Of a stretch of 64,000 nucleotides of DNA, positions 21,194 through 31,000 are shown one piece after another. Made by a program: the position numbers and the translations under genes. Positions within the stretch are counted from its first letter, which is position 1. Each line of letters starts with the position of its first letter. The notes beneath the pieces were generated by a model, which had not been told where the DNA came from, did no database searches, and saw only the letters and a program-made list of their open reading frames with translations. This stretch comes from CAG-103 sp963627135 (GTDB lineage: Bacteria > Bacillota > Clostridia > Oscillospirales > Oscillospiraceae). The stretch covers positions 1 through 64,000 of the forward strand of contig CAVFZY010000029.1 in the NCBI GenBank assembly GCA_963627135.1. Reading direction: 5' to 3'.

Positions 21194-22426
21194 ATGTCGC
21201 AGCTGCAATACTGGGTCTGGCTGTCCATGCGTTTTGGCGTGCGCCCGAAGGTGAAGCTCGCGCTCGTGGAGCATTTCGGCACGCCGCGGGATGTGTATTT
21301 TGCCACGGAGGCGGATTACCGCGTCCGTGTTCCGCTGCGCCCGGAGGAGCTCCGGCTGTTGCAGGACAAGGATCTGAGCGATGCCAACCGCGCGCTCGCC
21401 ATCTGCGACCGGGAGCACATCCACGTCCTGACGATCCAGGACGTGGCCTACCCGCAGCGTCTGCTGCAAATCTATGACCCGCCGCTCGTCCTCTACGTGC
21501 GCGGAACGCTGCCGCAGATCGACGACCGTGCGGCCGTCGCAGTGGTGGGTACCCGCAGCGCAACGCCGTATGGTATGCGCACCGCGCGCAAATTTGGCTC
21601 CGAGATCGTACGCCACGGCGGTATCCTGCTCTCCGGCCTCACCGCCGGGATCGACCGCTCGGCTGCAGAGGGCGCGCTGCACGCCAGCGGTATTTGCGTG
21701 GGCGTGTCCGGCACGGCGATTAATCTGGATTTTGCAGGCGTATGCACGCAGGAGGTCGCGAGCTGCGGTGCCGTTGTGAGTGAGTTTGCGCCGAATATGT
21801 CCGTGCCGCGCTTTGGCTTCCGGTTGCGCAACCGCATCACGTCCGGCCTGGCCGTGGCGACGGTCGTGGTCGAGGCACCGGATAAAAGCGGTGCCCTCCT
21901 GTTTGCCGACGATGCCGTCACGCAGGGCAGGGAGGTTTTTGCCGTGCCCGGGAACGCGGATTCCCGCGCCTCGGTCGGCAGCAACGCGCTGCTCAAGGAT
22001 GGCGCCCGCCCGGCCACGTGCGCGTGGGACGTGCTGAGCGATTTTCGCCGCATGTTTCCTGGAACACTGCATGAGAACATCGCACCCGAGCCCGACGCTC
22101 CGACACCCGAACCGCCGCCGGAGACGGGCAGCGGCTTTGCGCAGGTGCGCCGCCCGGTCGCGGAGAAAAGGATTGACAAGCCGCAGCCGGAGGCATATAT
22201 TGACCTGGAAGCGCAGCTGAAGTCGCTCACGACCGAGCAGCTGCAGATCGTCGCGGCGATCGATGCGCCTGGCACACAGGTGGATCTCATCATCGAAAAG
22301 ACGCAGCTTCCGGCGAGCAGGGTGCTCGCAGAGCTGACCGTGCTACAGATCCGCGGCGTGGTCCGGCAGGAGCCGGGCAAACGCTTTTCATTAAATGTAC
22401 GCGCAGGCACTGCGCAGGAATCATAA
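21194..22426 (+). CDS. dprA: DNA-processing protein DprA
   Basis: Loads RecA onto incoming single-stranded DNA during natural transformation. 410 residues: an N-terminal SAM-like helical region, the Rossmann-like DNA-binding core (about residues 100-290) with VAVVGTRSATPYGMRTARKFGSEI, LLSGLTAGIDRSAAEGAL and AVPGNADSRASVGSNALLKDGA, a Pro-rich linker (about 300-325), and a C-terminal winged-helix domain (TTEQLQIVAAIDAPGTQVDLIIEKTQLPASRVLAELTVL). The start follows GAGGAGG. The dprA-topA-trmFO order is a common Firmicutes arrangement. With comEC and holA elsewhere in the window it suggests DNA-uptake capacity. Confidence 0.95.
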   Translation: MSQLQYWVWLSMRFGVRPKVKLALVEHFGTPRDVYFATEADYRVRVPLRPEELRLLQDKDLSDANRALAICDREHIHVLTIQDVAYPQRLLQIYDPPLVLYVRGTLPQIDDRAAVAVVGTRSATPYGMRTARKFGSEIVRHGGILLSGLTAGIDRSAAEGALHASGICVGVSGTAINLDFAGVCTQEVASCGAVVSEFAPNMSVPRFGFRLRNRITSGLAVATVVVEAPDKSGALLFADDAVTQGREVFAVPGNADSRASVGSNALLKDGARPATCAWDVLSDFRRMFPGTLHENIAPEPDAPTPEPPPETGSGFAQVRRPVAEKRIDKPQPEAYIDLEAQLKSLTTEQLQIVAAIDAPGTQVDLIIEKTQLPASRVLAELTVLQIRGVVRQEPGKRFSLNVRAGTAQES

Positions 22427-22444
22427 GGAGTTGGAGTAGACCCG

Positions 22445-24790
22445 ATGGCAAAAGCAAAAACCGATCTGGTGATCGTCGAGTCTCCGGCGAAGGCCAGAAC
22501 AATCGAAAAATATCTGGGCAGCAACTATCACGTCGTGGCCTCGATGGGCCACCTGCGTGACCTGCCCAAGAGCACCATGGGTGTAGACATTGACGGCGAT
22601 TTTACGCCGCAGTATCTGCCCGTGAAGGACCGCGCGGACGTGATCGCCGACCTGAAAAAGCGTGCGAAAGCGGCCGGTACCGTCTATCTCGCGACCGACC
22701 CTGACCGCGAGGGAGAGGCCATTTCATGGCACCTGAAGGAGCTGCTGAATCTGCCGGATGACAAGGCCAAGCGCGTGACGTTCAACGAGATCACGAAAAA
22801 GGTCGTCACCGAGAGCATCCAGCACCCGCGCGAGATCGATCAGGATCTGGTCGATGCGCAGCAGGCGCGCCGCATTCTTGACCGCATCGTGGGCTATAAG
22901 CTCAGCCCGCTGCTCTGGCGCAAGGTCAAGCCCGGCCTGTCCGCCGGCCGCGTGCAGTCCGTGGCCACGCGCATCGTGGTCGACCGCGAAAATGAGATCC
23001 GCGCGTTCCAGCCGCAGGAGTACTGGCTGCTTGACGCGCTGCTCGACTGTGGCGCGGGCACGTTCACGGCGCGCTTTTACGGCACGGCCGATAAGAAAAT
23101 GGACGTCCCGGACGAGGCCACGGCCGACAAGATCATTGCCGCCGTGTCGGCCGAGCCGTTCAAAATCGCGAGCGTCAAGCGCGGCGAAAAGCAGCGCAGC
23201 CCGTCGCCCCCGTTCATTACCTCGACCCTGCAGCAGGAGGCTTCCCGCCGCCTGGGCATGACGCCGCGGCGCACCATGTCGGTCGCGCAGCAGCTCTATG
23301 AGGGTGTGGACATCACCGACCGCGGCACGATCGGTCTCATCACCTATATGCGTACCGATTCGCAGCGCCTGTCCGATGAGGCGCTCGCCGCCGCACAGAC
23401 GTTTATCGTCGAGCACTATGGCCCGGAGTATCATCCCGGCAAGCCGCGCACGTATAAGACCAAAGCCGGTGCGCAGGACGCGCACGAGGCCATCCGCCCA
23501 ACGGACGTCACGCTCACGCCGGATCGCGTGCGCCACGACCTCACGCCGGAGCAGTACCGGCTCTACCGGCTCATCTGGGGCCGCTTCACGGCCTGCCAGA
23601 TGGCCAACGCCGTGTACGACAACGTCGTCGTGGATGCTGGCAGCGCGGGCTATCTCTTCCGCGCCAACTATTCCGAGCAGAAGTTTGCGGGCTACACCGC
23701 CGTGTATGAAGAGGCGAAGGACGAGGAGACGAGCGAGGTGCGCCGTCCGCTGCCGTCACTCAAGCAGGGCGATGCCGTGGATCTCAAGCAGGTCACGAAG
23801 GAGCAGCAGTTCACGCAGCCGCCTGCCCGCTACACCGAGGCGACGCTCATCCGCGCCATGGAGGAAAAGGGCATCGGCCGCCCATCCACGTACGCGCCGA
23901 CGATCTCGACCATCCTCAGCCGCAACTATGTTGTCAAGGAGGGGCGCTACCTGCGCCCGACGAATCTTGGCATCGTCGTGACCGAGATGATGGAGGAATA
24001 CTTCCGCAACATCGTCGATCTGAAGTTCACTGCCAACATGGAGACGGATCTCGACAAGATCGAGGCCGGCAAGATGGCGTGGAAGGACGTGCTACGCGAA
24101 TATTATAAGGACTTTGATGCGAACCTCAACAACGCTGAGATCCAGCTCGAGGGCAAGCACCTCAAGGTGCCGGATGAGGAGTCGGACGAGGTCTGCCCGA
24201 ACTGCGGGCGCAAGCTCGTGTATAAAAACGGCCGCTTTGGCCGCTTCCTTGCCTGCCCGGGCTATCCGGAGTGCAGCTTCACGATGCCCATCGTCGTCGA
24301 GATGCCCGGTAAGTGCCCGGCCTGCGGCGGCCGCCTGCTCAAGCGCACGTCCCGCAAGGGCTTTGCCTATTACGCCTGTGAGCGCGGGCATGATTGCCCG
24401 GGACATGGCGAGGGCGAGGGCGGCGAGAACATCCAGGGCTTCATGACCTGGGACGTGCCGACGAAGGATTACTGCCCCGAGTGCGGCAAGACCATGTTCA
24501 AGCGCGCCGGCAAGGGCGCCAACAAGCCGTTTTGCATCAACCCCGAGTGCCCGAACTATCTGCCGCCCGACAAGCGCGGATACAAGCGCAAGCCGAAACC
24601 GGCGGATGACACGGCCGAGGCCAAGGCTGAGGCCGGGCCGGAATCCAAAGAGACGAAGCCGGAGACCAAGAAGCCGGCTGCGAAGAAATCCGCGGCAAAA
24701 AAGCCTGTCGCCAAAAAGCCCGCAGCAAAGAAAACGGCCGCCAAAAAACCGGCCGCAAAAAAGACGACGAAACCCAAGAAGGAAGCATGA
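22445..24790 (+). CDS. topA: DNA topoisomerase I
   Basis: Type IA topoisomerase relaxing negative supercoils. 781 residues: Toprim domain at the N-terminus (VIVESPAKARTIEKYLG; DPDREGEAISWHL), catalytic Tyr at about residue 301 in GLITYMRTDSQRLS, GRPSTYAPTISTIL, and three C4 zinc ribbons (about 585-700). After the last ribbon comes an unusual tail of about 65 residues (about 715-781) made of repeated KKPAAKK/SAAKK units, resembling histone H1-type basic tails and likely DNA-binding. Follows dprA by 18 bp; a terminator lies just after the stop. Confidence 0.97.
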   Translation: MAKAKTDLVIVESPAKARTIEKYLGSNYHVVASMGHLRDLPKSTMGVDIDGDFTPQYLPVKDRADVIADLKKRAKAAGTVYLATDPDREGEAISWHLKELLNLPDDKAKRVTFNEITKKVVTESIQHPREIDQDLVDAQQARRILDRIVGYKLSPLLWRKVKPGLSAGRVQSVATRIVVDRENEIRAFQPQEYWLLDALLDCGAGTFTARFYGTADKKMDVPDEATADKIIAAVSAEPFKIASVKRGEKQRSPSPPFITSTLQQEASRRLGMTPRRTMSVAQQLYEGVDITDRGTIGLITYMRTDSQRLSDEALAAAQTFIVEHYGPEYHPGKPRTYKTKAGAQDAHEAIRPTDVTLTPDRVRHDLTPEQYRLYRLIWGRFTACQMANAVYDNVVVDAGSAGYLFRANYSEQKFAGYTAVYEEAKDEETSEVRRPLPSLKQGDAVDLKQVTKEQQFTQPPARYTEATLIRAMEEKGIGRPSTYAPTISTILSRNYVVKEGRYLRPTNLGIVVTEMMEEYFRNIVDLKFTANMETDLDKIEAGKMAWKDVLREYYKDFDANLNNAEIQLEGKHLKVPDEESDEVCPNCGRKLVYKNGRFGRFLACPGYPECSFTMPIVVEMPGKCPACGGRLLKRTSRKGFAYYACERGHDCPGHGEGEGGENIQGFMTWDVPTKDYCPECGKTMFKRAGKGANKPFCINPECPNYLPPDKRGYKRKPKPADDTAEAKAEAGPESKETKPETKKPAAKKSAAKKPVAKKPAAKKTAAKKPAAKKTTKPKKEA

Positions 24791-24794
24791 TTGG

Positions 24795-24821
24795 AAAGGC
24801 GGCCTGACCGGCCGCCTTTTT
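24795..24821 (+). terminator. Intrinsic terminator between topA and trmFO
   Basis: AAAGGCGGCC (24795-24804) pairs perfectly with 24810-24819, followed by further Ts. It ends immediately before the trmFO ribosome binding site, with no separate promoter visible between them, so trmFO depends on read-through or an unseen promoter. Confidence 0.8.
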
Positions 24822-24835
24822 CGAGGAGGAACGCT

Positions 24836-26149
24836 ATGACCCCAGTGACCGTGATCGGTGCGGGCCTGGCGGGATGCGAGTGCGCGTGGCAGCTGGCCGG
24901 GCGCGGCATCCCGGTGCGCCTGATCGAGATGAAACCCAAGAAAATGACCCCCGCGCACGTATCCGAAAACTTTGCGGAGCTCGTCTGCTCCAACTCCCTG
25001 CGCAGCGATGAGCTCACGAACGCCGTCGGCCTGCTCAAGGAGGAGCTGCGCCGGCTCGACTCCGTTGTGCTCGCGAGCGCGGACCACAACCGCGTCGCCG
25101 CCGGCGGCGCGCTCGCCGTGGACCGCGAGGCGTTCGCGCGCGAGATCACGGAGCGCATCTGCGCGCATCCGAACATCACCGTCGAGCGCGCCGAGGCGGA
25201 CGCCATCCCGGACGGGGAAGTCGTCATTGCGACCGGCCCGCTCACGAGCGACGCCATGGCAGTGGAGATCCAGCGGCTCTGCCCGGAGTTTGACCTGCAT
25301 TTTTACGATGCCGTGGCCCCCATCGTCACGCTTGAGAGCGTGGACATGGACAGCGCCTTTTTCGCCAGCCGCTACGACAAGGGCACGGCCGACTACGTCA
25401 ACTGTCCCATGGATCAGGCGGAGTACACTGCCTTCGTGCAGGAGCTGCGCAGCGCAAAGGAAGCGCCCATCCACGGTTTTGACGACGGCGCGGTCTTTGA
25501 GGGCTGCATGCCGGTAGAGGTCATGGCTCGCCGCGGGGAGGACACCCTGCGCTACGGTCCGCTCAAGCCGGTCGGCCTGCGCGACCCGCGCACCGGGCGA
25601 GACAACTATGCCGTCGTGCAGCTCCGGCGCGACAACGCCGAGGGCACGCTATATAACATCGTCGGCTTCCAGACGCACCTGACATTCGGCGAGCAAAAGC
25701 GCGTCTTTTCCATGATCCCGGCGCTCCGGAATGCGGAGTTCGTGCGCTACGGCGTCATGCACCGCAATACCTATTTAAATTCTCCGCAGCTGCTCGACCG
25801 GTATTACCGCCTCCGGCGAGCCCCGCGCATCCGCTTCGCCGGGCAGATGACCGGTGTCGAGGGCTATGTTGAGTCGTGCGCGTCCGGCGCACTTGTCGGC
25901 ATTGAGACGGCCGCGCAGCTGCTCGGCCTGAAGCCTGTTGATTTCCCGCAGGAGACGGCCATCGGCGCGCTGTCCCTGTACATTTCCGGCGGCAGCGTCG
26001 GCGATTTTCAACCCATGAACATCAATTTTGGCATCATTACACCGCTGGATCACCGCGTGCGCGGCAAGCGCAATAAGAATGCGGAGATCTCAGTGCGCAG
26101 CCTGCAGATCCTGGACGGACTGAAACAAAAGGAGGTTTTTCATCTATGA
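24836..26149 (+). CDS. trmFO: Methylenetetrahydrofolate-tRNA-(uracil-54-C5)-methyltransferase TrmFO
   Basis: FAD- and folate-dependent enzyme making ribothymidine 54 in tRNA. 437 residues: FAD-binding VTVIGAGLAGCECAWQLA (about residues 3-20), RLIEMKPKKMTPAH, LVCSNSLRS, VATGPLTS and a C-terminal INFGII segment, all typical of the family. Start at ATG 24836 directly behind GAGGAGG; an in-frame ATG at 24791 overlaps the topA stop but would be translated through the terminator hairpin. It overlaps plsX by 4 bp. Confidence 0.95.
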   Translation: MTPVTVIGAGLAGCECAWQLAGRGIPVRLIEMKPKKMTPAHVSENFAELVCSNSLRSDELTNAVGLLKEELRRLDSVVLASADHNRVAAGGALAVDREAFAREITERICAHPNITVERAEADAIPDGEVVIATGPLTSDAMAVEIQRLCPEFDLHFYDAVAPIVTLESVDMDSAFFASRYDKGTADYVNCPMDQAEYTAFVQELRSAKEAPIHGFDDGAVFEGCMPVEVMARRGEDTLRYGPLKPVGLRDPRTGRDNYAVVQLRRDNAEGTLYNIVGFQTHLTFGEQKRVFSMIPALRNAEFVRYGVMHRNTYLNSPQLLDRYYRLRRAPRIRFAGQMTGVEGYVESCASGALVGIETAAQLLGLKPVDFPQETAIGALSLYISGGSVGDFQPMNINFGIITPLDHRVRGKRNKNAEISVRSLQILDGLKQKEVFHL

Positions 26150-27171
26150 GAATTCTTGTGGACGCAATGGGCGGTGACCTCGCCCCGGACGAGATCGTCA
26201 AGGGCGCGGTGCACGCGCAGCAGGAGCTGGGCGCGGAGATCGTGCTCGTCGGCCAGCGCGCCGCCATCGAGACCTGCCTGCGCAACGAGCAGGCTAAGCT
26301 CGAAATCATCGACGCCAGTGAGGTCATCACCATGGACGACGACCCCAGCACGGCTACCCGCCGCAAGAAAGACGCTTCCATGACAGTCGCGCTCAACATG
26401 CTGCGCGACGGCAAGGGCGACGCGGTTGTCTCCGCCGGCAGCACCGGCGCGCTGCTCACCGGTGCCACGCTCATCGTCAGGCGCATCCACGGCATCCGCC
26501 GTGCGGCACTGGCCCCCGTGCTGCCGAACGGCGATGCGGGCGTCATGCTCATCGACTGCGGCGCCAACGCCGACTGTACGCCGGAGTATCTGCTGCAGTT
26601 TGCCTATATGGGCAGCTACTATGCCCGCACCATGCTTGGCATCGCCGCGCCGCGCGTCGGCCTGCTGAGCAACGGCACCGAGGATCACAAGGGTTCCGAC
26701 CTCCAGCACGAGACGTTCCCGCTGCTCAAGGCGGCGGACGCCGCCGGCCGCATCCGCTTTGTCGGCAACGTCGAGGCGTCGCAGGTGTTCAGCGGCGATG
26801 TGGATGTCGTTGTCACGGACGGCTTCACCGGCAACGTACTACTCAAGGGCATCGAGGGCAGCATCAAGTACATGACGCGGCAGCTCAAGGGCATTTTCAT
26901 GAAAAACTTCAAGACCAAGATGGCCGCCCTTGCCATCAAGGACGAGTTCCACGCGCTCAAGGCGTCGCTTGACCCGAACGAGGTCGGCGGCACGGCTATG
27001 CTCGGCATCAGCAAACCCGTCATCAAGGCGCACGGCTCATCCGATGCGCGCGCGATCTACAATGCCATCCGCCAGGCGATCGCCTTTGCCGATTCCGGCA
27101 TCATTGACGATATCACGGCCAATATCTCCTACATGCGTGTGGACAAGCATGCGGCGAAGGAGATCGACTGA
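26146..27171 (+). CDS. plsX: Phosphate acyltransferase PlsX
   Basis: Makes acyl-phosphate from acyl-ACP for phospholipid synthesis. 341 residues with N-terminal VDAMGGDLAPDEIVKGAV, VSAGSTGALL, GANAD, and VTDGFTGNVLLKGIEG, all hallmarks of the family. ATGA overlap with trmFO and a 1-bp overlap with rnc. In many Firmicutes plsX is followed by fabD-fabG-acpP before rnc; that block is absent here, so plsX connects directly to rnc-smc-ftsY. Confidence 0.96.
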   Translation: MRILVDAMGGDLAPDEIVKGAVHAQQELGAEIVLVGQRAAIETCLRNEQAKLEIIDASEVITMDDDPSTATRRKKDASMTVALNMLRDGKGDAVVSAGSTGALLTGATLIVRRIHGIRRAALAPVLPNGDAGVMLIDCGANADCTPEYLLQFAYMGSYYARTMLGIAAPRVGLLSNGTEDHKGSDLQHETFPLLKAADAAGRIRFVGNVEASQVFSGDVDVVVTDGFTGNVLLKGIEGSIKYMTRQLKGIFMKNFKTKMAALAIKDEFHALKASLDPNEVGGTAMLGISKPVIKAHGSSDARAIYNAIRQAIAFADSGIIDDITANISYMRVDKHAAKEID

Positions 27172-27848
27172 TGGAGGCGCTGGAGGCCCGCCTGGGCTAC
27201 ACGTTCCGTGACCGGAGGCTGCTGGAGCATGCGCTCATGCACAGCTCCTATGCCAATGAGAACCGCGCGCGGGGCTACACTAGCAACGAGCGGCTCGAGT
27301 TTCTGGGCGATTCCGTGCTCGGCATGGTCACGGCGACGCGGCTCTATGAGCTCTATCCCGACATGCCGGAGGGGAAGATGAGCCGCCTGCGCGCCGAGCT
27401 CGTCTGCGAGCAGGCGCTGCACGGCGTGGCGCTCTCACTGCATCTGGGCAATTATATCCGTCTCGGCCACGGGGAGGAGCGCAGCGGCGGCAGAGAGCGG
27501 CCGTCCATCCTCGCCGACGCGGTGGAGGCGGTCATCGCCGCCATGTATCTTGACGGCGGGCTGGAGCCTGCGCAGCGCTTTATCCACACACATATCCTCA
27601 ACGGCCTGGCCGAGGGGGAGATCCACCACGTCGAGGACTACAAGACCGAGCTGCAGGAGCAAGTGCAGCGCCGCGCCGGGCAGACGCTTTCCTATACCGT
27701 CTGCGCCGAGAACGGCCCGGACCACAACAAGACGTTCACCATGGCCGTGCTGCTCAACGGCAGCGAGATCGGCCGCGGCACCGGCCGCACGAAAAAGGAG
27801 GCGGAGCAGTCCGCTGCCCGATGTGCGCTCGAACACATGACGCAATAA
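27171..27848 (+). CDS. rnc: Ribonuclease III
   Basis: Double-strand-specific endoribonuclease processing rRNA precursors and other duplexes. 225 residues. The catalytic domain holds the ERLEFLGDSVLGMV signature at about residues 40-53 and the second acidic cluster LADAVEAVIAAMYLDGG. The C-terminal dsRNA-binding domain (about 155-225) ends GRTKKEAEQSAARCALE. Its ATG shares a base with the plsX stop, and it is followed by a strong terminator. Confidence 0.96.
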   Translation: MEALEARLGYTFRDRRLLEHALMHSSYANENRARGYTSNERLEFLGDSVLGMVTATRLYELYPDMPEGKMSRLRAELVCEQALHGVALSLHLGNYIRLGHGEERSGGRERPSILADAVEAVIAAMYLDGGLEPAQRFIHTHILNGLAEGEIHHVEDYKTELQEQVQRRAGQTLSYTVCAENGPDHNKTFTMAVLLNGSEIGRGTGRTKKEAEQSAARCALEHMTQ

Positions 27849-27853
27849 CGGCA

Positions 27854-27890
27854 TGCAGCCGCCTGTATTTTTGCAGGCGGCTGCATTTTT
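27854..27890 (+). terminator. Intrinsic terminator after rnc
   Basis: TGCAGCCGCCTG (27854-27865) pairs perfectly with 27874-27885, followed by TTTTT. It ends the trmFO/plsX/rnc unit before the smc promoter. Confidence 0.9.
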
Positions 27891-27917
27891 CACATCTGAA
27901 AAAATGCGCTCCGGCCG

Positions 27918-27946
27918 TTGCAAAATGGCATTTTTGGCTGTATACT
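27918..27946 (+). promoter_or_regulatory. Promoter for smc-ftsY and downstream genes
   Basis: TTGCAA (27918-27923), 17-bp spacer, TATACT (27941-27946), about 75 bp before the smc GTG. Confidence 0.65.
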
Positions 27947-28021
27947 CTACTTTGTATTACTTTGATTTGAGATATCAGCGGTGTCCCTGCACGCGCAGGC
28001 GCCGGATATGCGAGGGATTTT

Positions 28022-31000
28022 GTGTACTTAAAAGCATTGGAGATCCAGGGCTTCAAGTCCTTTCCGGACAAGACGCGCCTGAATTTTGACCAAGAGATCA
28101 CGGCGATTGTCGGCCCGAACGGGAGCGGCAAGTCGAACATATCGGACGCTATCCTGTGGGTCATGGGCGAGCAGCGCACAAAAACGCTGCGTGGCGGCAA
28201 GATGGAGGATGTCATCTTCGGCGGCACGGAAAAGCGCAGCCCCATGGGCTTTGCGCAGGTGTCGCTCATCCTTGACAACAGCACCGGTATTTTCGACACC
28301 GAGAACACCGAGGTCATGATCACCCGCCGCTATTACCGCAGCGGCGAGAGCGAATATTATATCAACCGCGAGGCCTGCCGCCTGCGCGACATCAACGAGC
28401 TGCTCATGGACACCGGCCTCGGCCGCGATGGGTATTCGATTATCGGGCAGGGCCGCATCGCCGAGATCGTTTCCGGCAAGAGCAACGAGCGCCGCGAGAT
28501 TTTTGAGGAAGCGGCCGGCATCTCGCGCTACCGCTACCGCAAGGAGGAGTCGGAGCGCAAGCTTGCCCGCACGGAGGAGAACCTCCTGCGTGTCAACGAC
28601 AAGGTCGATGAGCTGGAGCTGCAGGTCGAGCCCCTGCGCAAGCAGGCCGAGACGGCGAAGAAGTATTTCCGGCTGCGCGACGAGCTCAAGAGCGCGGAGG
28701 TTTCCGTCTGGATGGAGACGCTCGACCGTCTGCACGCGCAGGCAGAGACCGTCAACCACGATTATCAGACCGCAAAGGAGAATCTCGCCGGCGCGCAGCG
28801 CGAGCTCGAGCAGCTCTATGCCGCGTCGGAGAACATCGCGCAGAAGATGCGTGAGAAGGACCTTGAGTCCGAGCGCACGCGCGAGCAGATCTCCGAGACC
28901 GAGAGCGCTGCCGCTGAGTGCGAGAGCGCCGCGGCCGTCGTGCGCACGAACCTGCAAAACAGCGCCGACAGCATCGCGCGCCTGCGCGTGGAGGTGTCCG
29001 AGCAGGCGGACCGTGCCAGCGCCCTGCAGGCGCAGATCGATGCGCAACAGCGCCGCCTGCAGGAGATCGAGGCTGAAAAGGCGCAGCATGCGCAGGAGAT
29101 CCGGTCCGTGCTCGCCGAGATCGACCGCAACGCGGCGTCCTCCGGCGAGGCCGAGCGTGCGTACACAGAGCTGCTTGCCAAAGAGAGCGCGCAGAGCAGC
29201 GCACTGGCCGAGTGCCGCACGCGCATCACGCTCCTGGCGGATAAATCGCAGGAGCTGCTCGATCAGGAAAACGCCGTCGCCACCGCCGCTGCGGAAGCGG
29301 CCGAGCATCTGGCGGCGCTGGAGGCCCAGGAACACGAAAAGCAGGCCGCGCAGCAGCAGGCCCACACTGCGTGCGATGCCCTGCGCGCGGAACAAAGGGA
29401 AAAGGCCCAGCGCCTTTCCGCCTGTGAGCAGGCGCTGACCCGGCAGCAGGAGCGGCTGTCCGGCCTGACGGTCGACCTGCGCAGCACCGAGTCGCGCATC
29501 CATATGCTCACCGAGATGGAAAAGGACTTCGAGGGCTATAACCGCGCGGTCAAGGCCGTCATGCACGCGGCCGAAAAGGGGACGCTGCGCGGCGTGCGCG
29601 GCCCGGTTGCAAACCTCATCAAGACCGGCGACCGCTATGCCCTCGCCATTGAGACGGCGCTCGGCGCCGCGGCGCAGAACATCGTCGTCGATACGCAAAG
29701 CTGCGGCGCACAGGCCATTGAGCTCCTGCGCCGGCGCGAGACCGGCCGCGCGACGTTCCTGCCGCTCGATACCATCCGCCCGATGCACTTAAACAGCGTG
29801 CCGGATCAGGAGCCGGGCTATGTCGGTGTGGCCGATGCGCTCGTCACCTGCGCCGCCGCTTACCGCAATATCGTCAGCAATCTTCTGGGTCGCACCGTCG
29901 TGGCCGAGACGATGAAAGATGCCATCGCCATCTCCAAGCGCTATGACCACCGCTACCGTATCGTCACGCTCGACGGGCAGCTCGTCAATGCCGGCGGTTC
30001 GCTCACCGGCGGTAGCGCTGCCAAGGGCAGCGGCATCCTCTCGCGCGCGAATGAGCTCAAGCGCCTGCGCGCAGCACTTGACACGCTCACGCTGGAGAAA
30101 AAACAGTGCGAGGCCGAGCTTGAGGACGCGCAGATGGCGCTCGACGCGGCCCACGCGCAGCTCGACACCGTGCAGGCGCAGCTGGAGCAGACGGTCGAGA
30201 CGCTGCACAAGGCGGAGTCCGAGTCGGCGCAGGTCGCGCTGCTGAAAAACGCCGCGCAGGAGACCATCGCGGGGCAGAATGCATCCATTGATGCCTGCCG
30301 CGCGCAGCAAAAGGTGAATCAGGACCGTATCGAGGCCGCACGTGCCGACGCGGCGGCGGCGGAGCAGACGCTCGCTGAGCTCCGCACCGCGCGCGATCAG
30401 AGCGAGCTTGGCCGCGGCGCGTTTGACCGCCGCCGTCAGGAGCTGGCCGACCGGCTGGCCGGTCTGCGGGCGGAGTCGGCGTCTCTGGACACCGAGCGCG
30501 AAACCATCACGCGCACCACGCAGCAGATCCACGACCTCTTTGAAGAAATGACCGGCAACCGCACGGCCCGCCTCACCCAGATCGAGCAGGCCGAGGCCGG
30601 CACGCAGCAGCTGCAGCAGACCCTGCAGATGCACGAGCGCCGCCTGGCCGAGCTGCGCCAGCGCGCCGAGACGCTGCGCAGCGATCTCGCCGCGTGCAGC
30701 AGCCGCAAGCTGGAGCTCGAGGGCCAGCGCACCCGCACCGACCGCGACGCGCAGGCCCGCAACCGCGATCTGTTGGATATGCAGGGGCTCGTGTCGCGCT
30801 TTGAGCAGAAAAAGCTCTCGGCCGACATGGAGGAAAAGCAGATCCTCGATAAACTCTGGGACAATTATGAGCTCAGCCGTACGGCGGCCGAGGCGCTGCG
30901 CCAGCCGATTGAAAACATGACGAAGGCCAGCCGGCAGATTGCCGAGCTGCGGCGCAATATCGGTGCACTTGGCACGCCGAACCTCGGCGCGATCGATGAA

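Noticed and set aside
24640..24787. Regular repeats near the topA 3' end as a CRISPR-like array.
   Set aside because: They are in-frame codons for a Lys/Ala/Pro tail; units are 15-24 bp, with no unique spacers.
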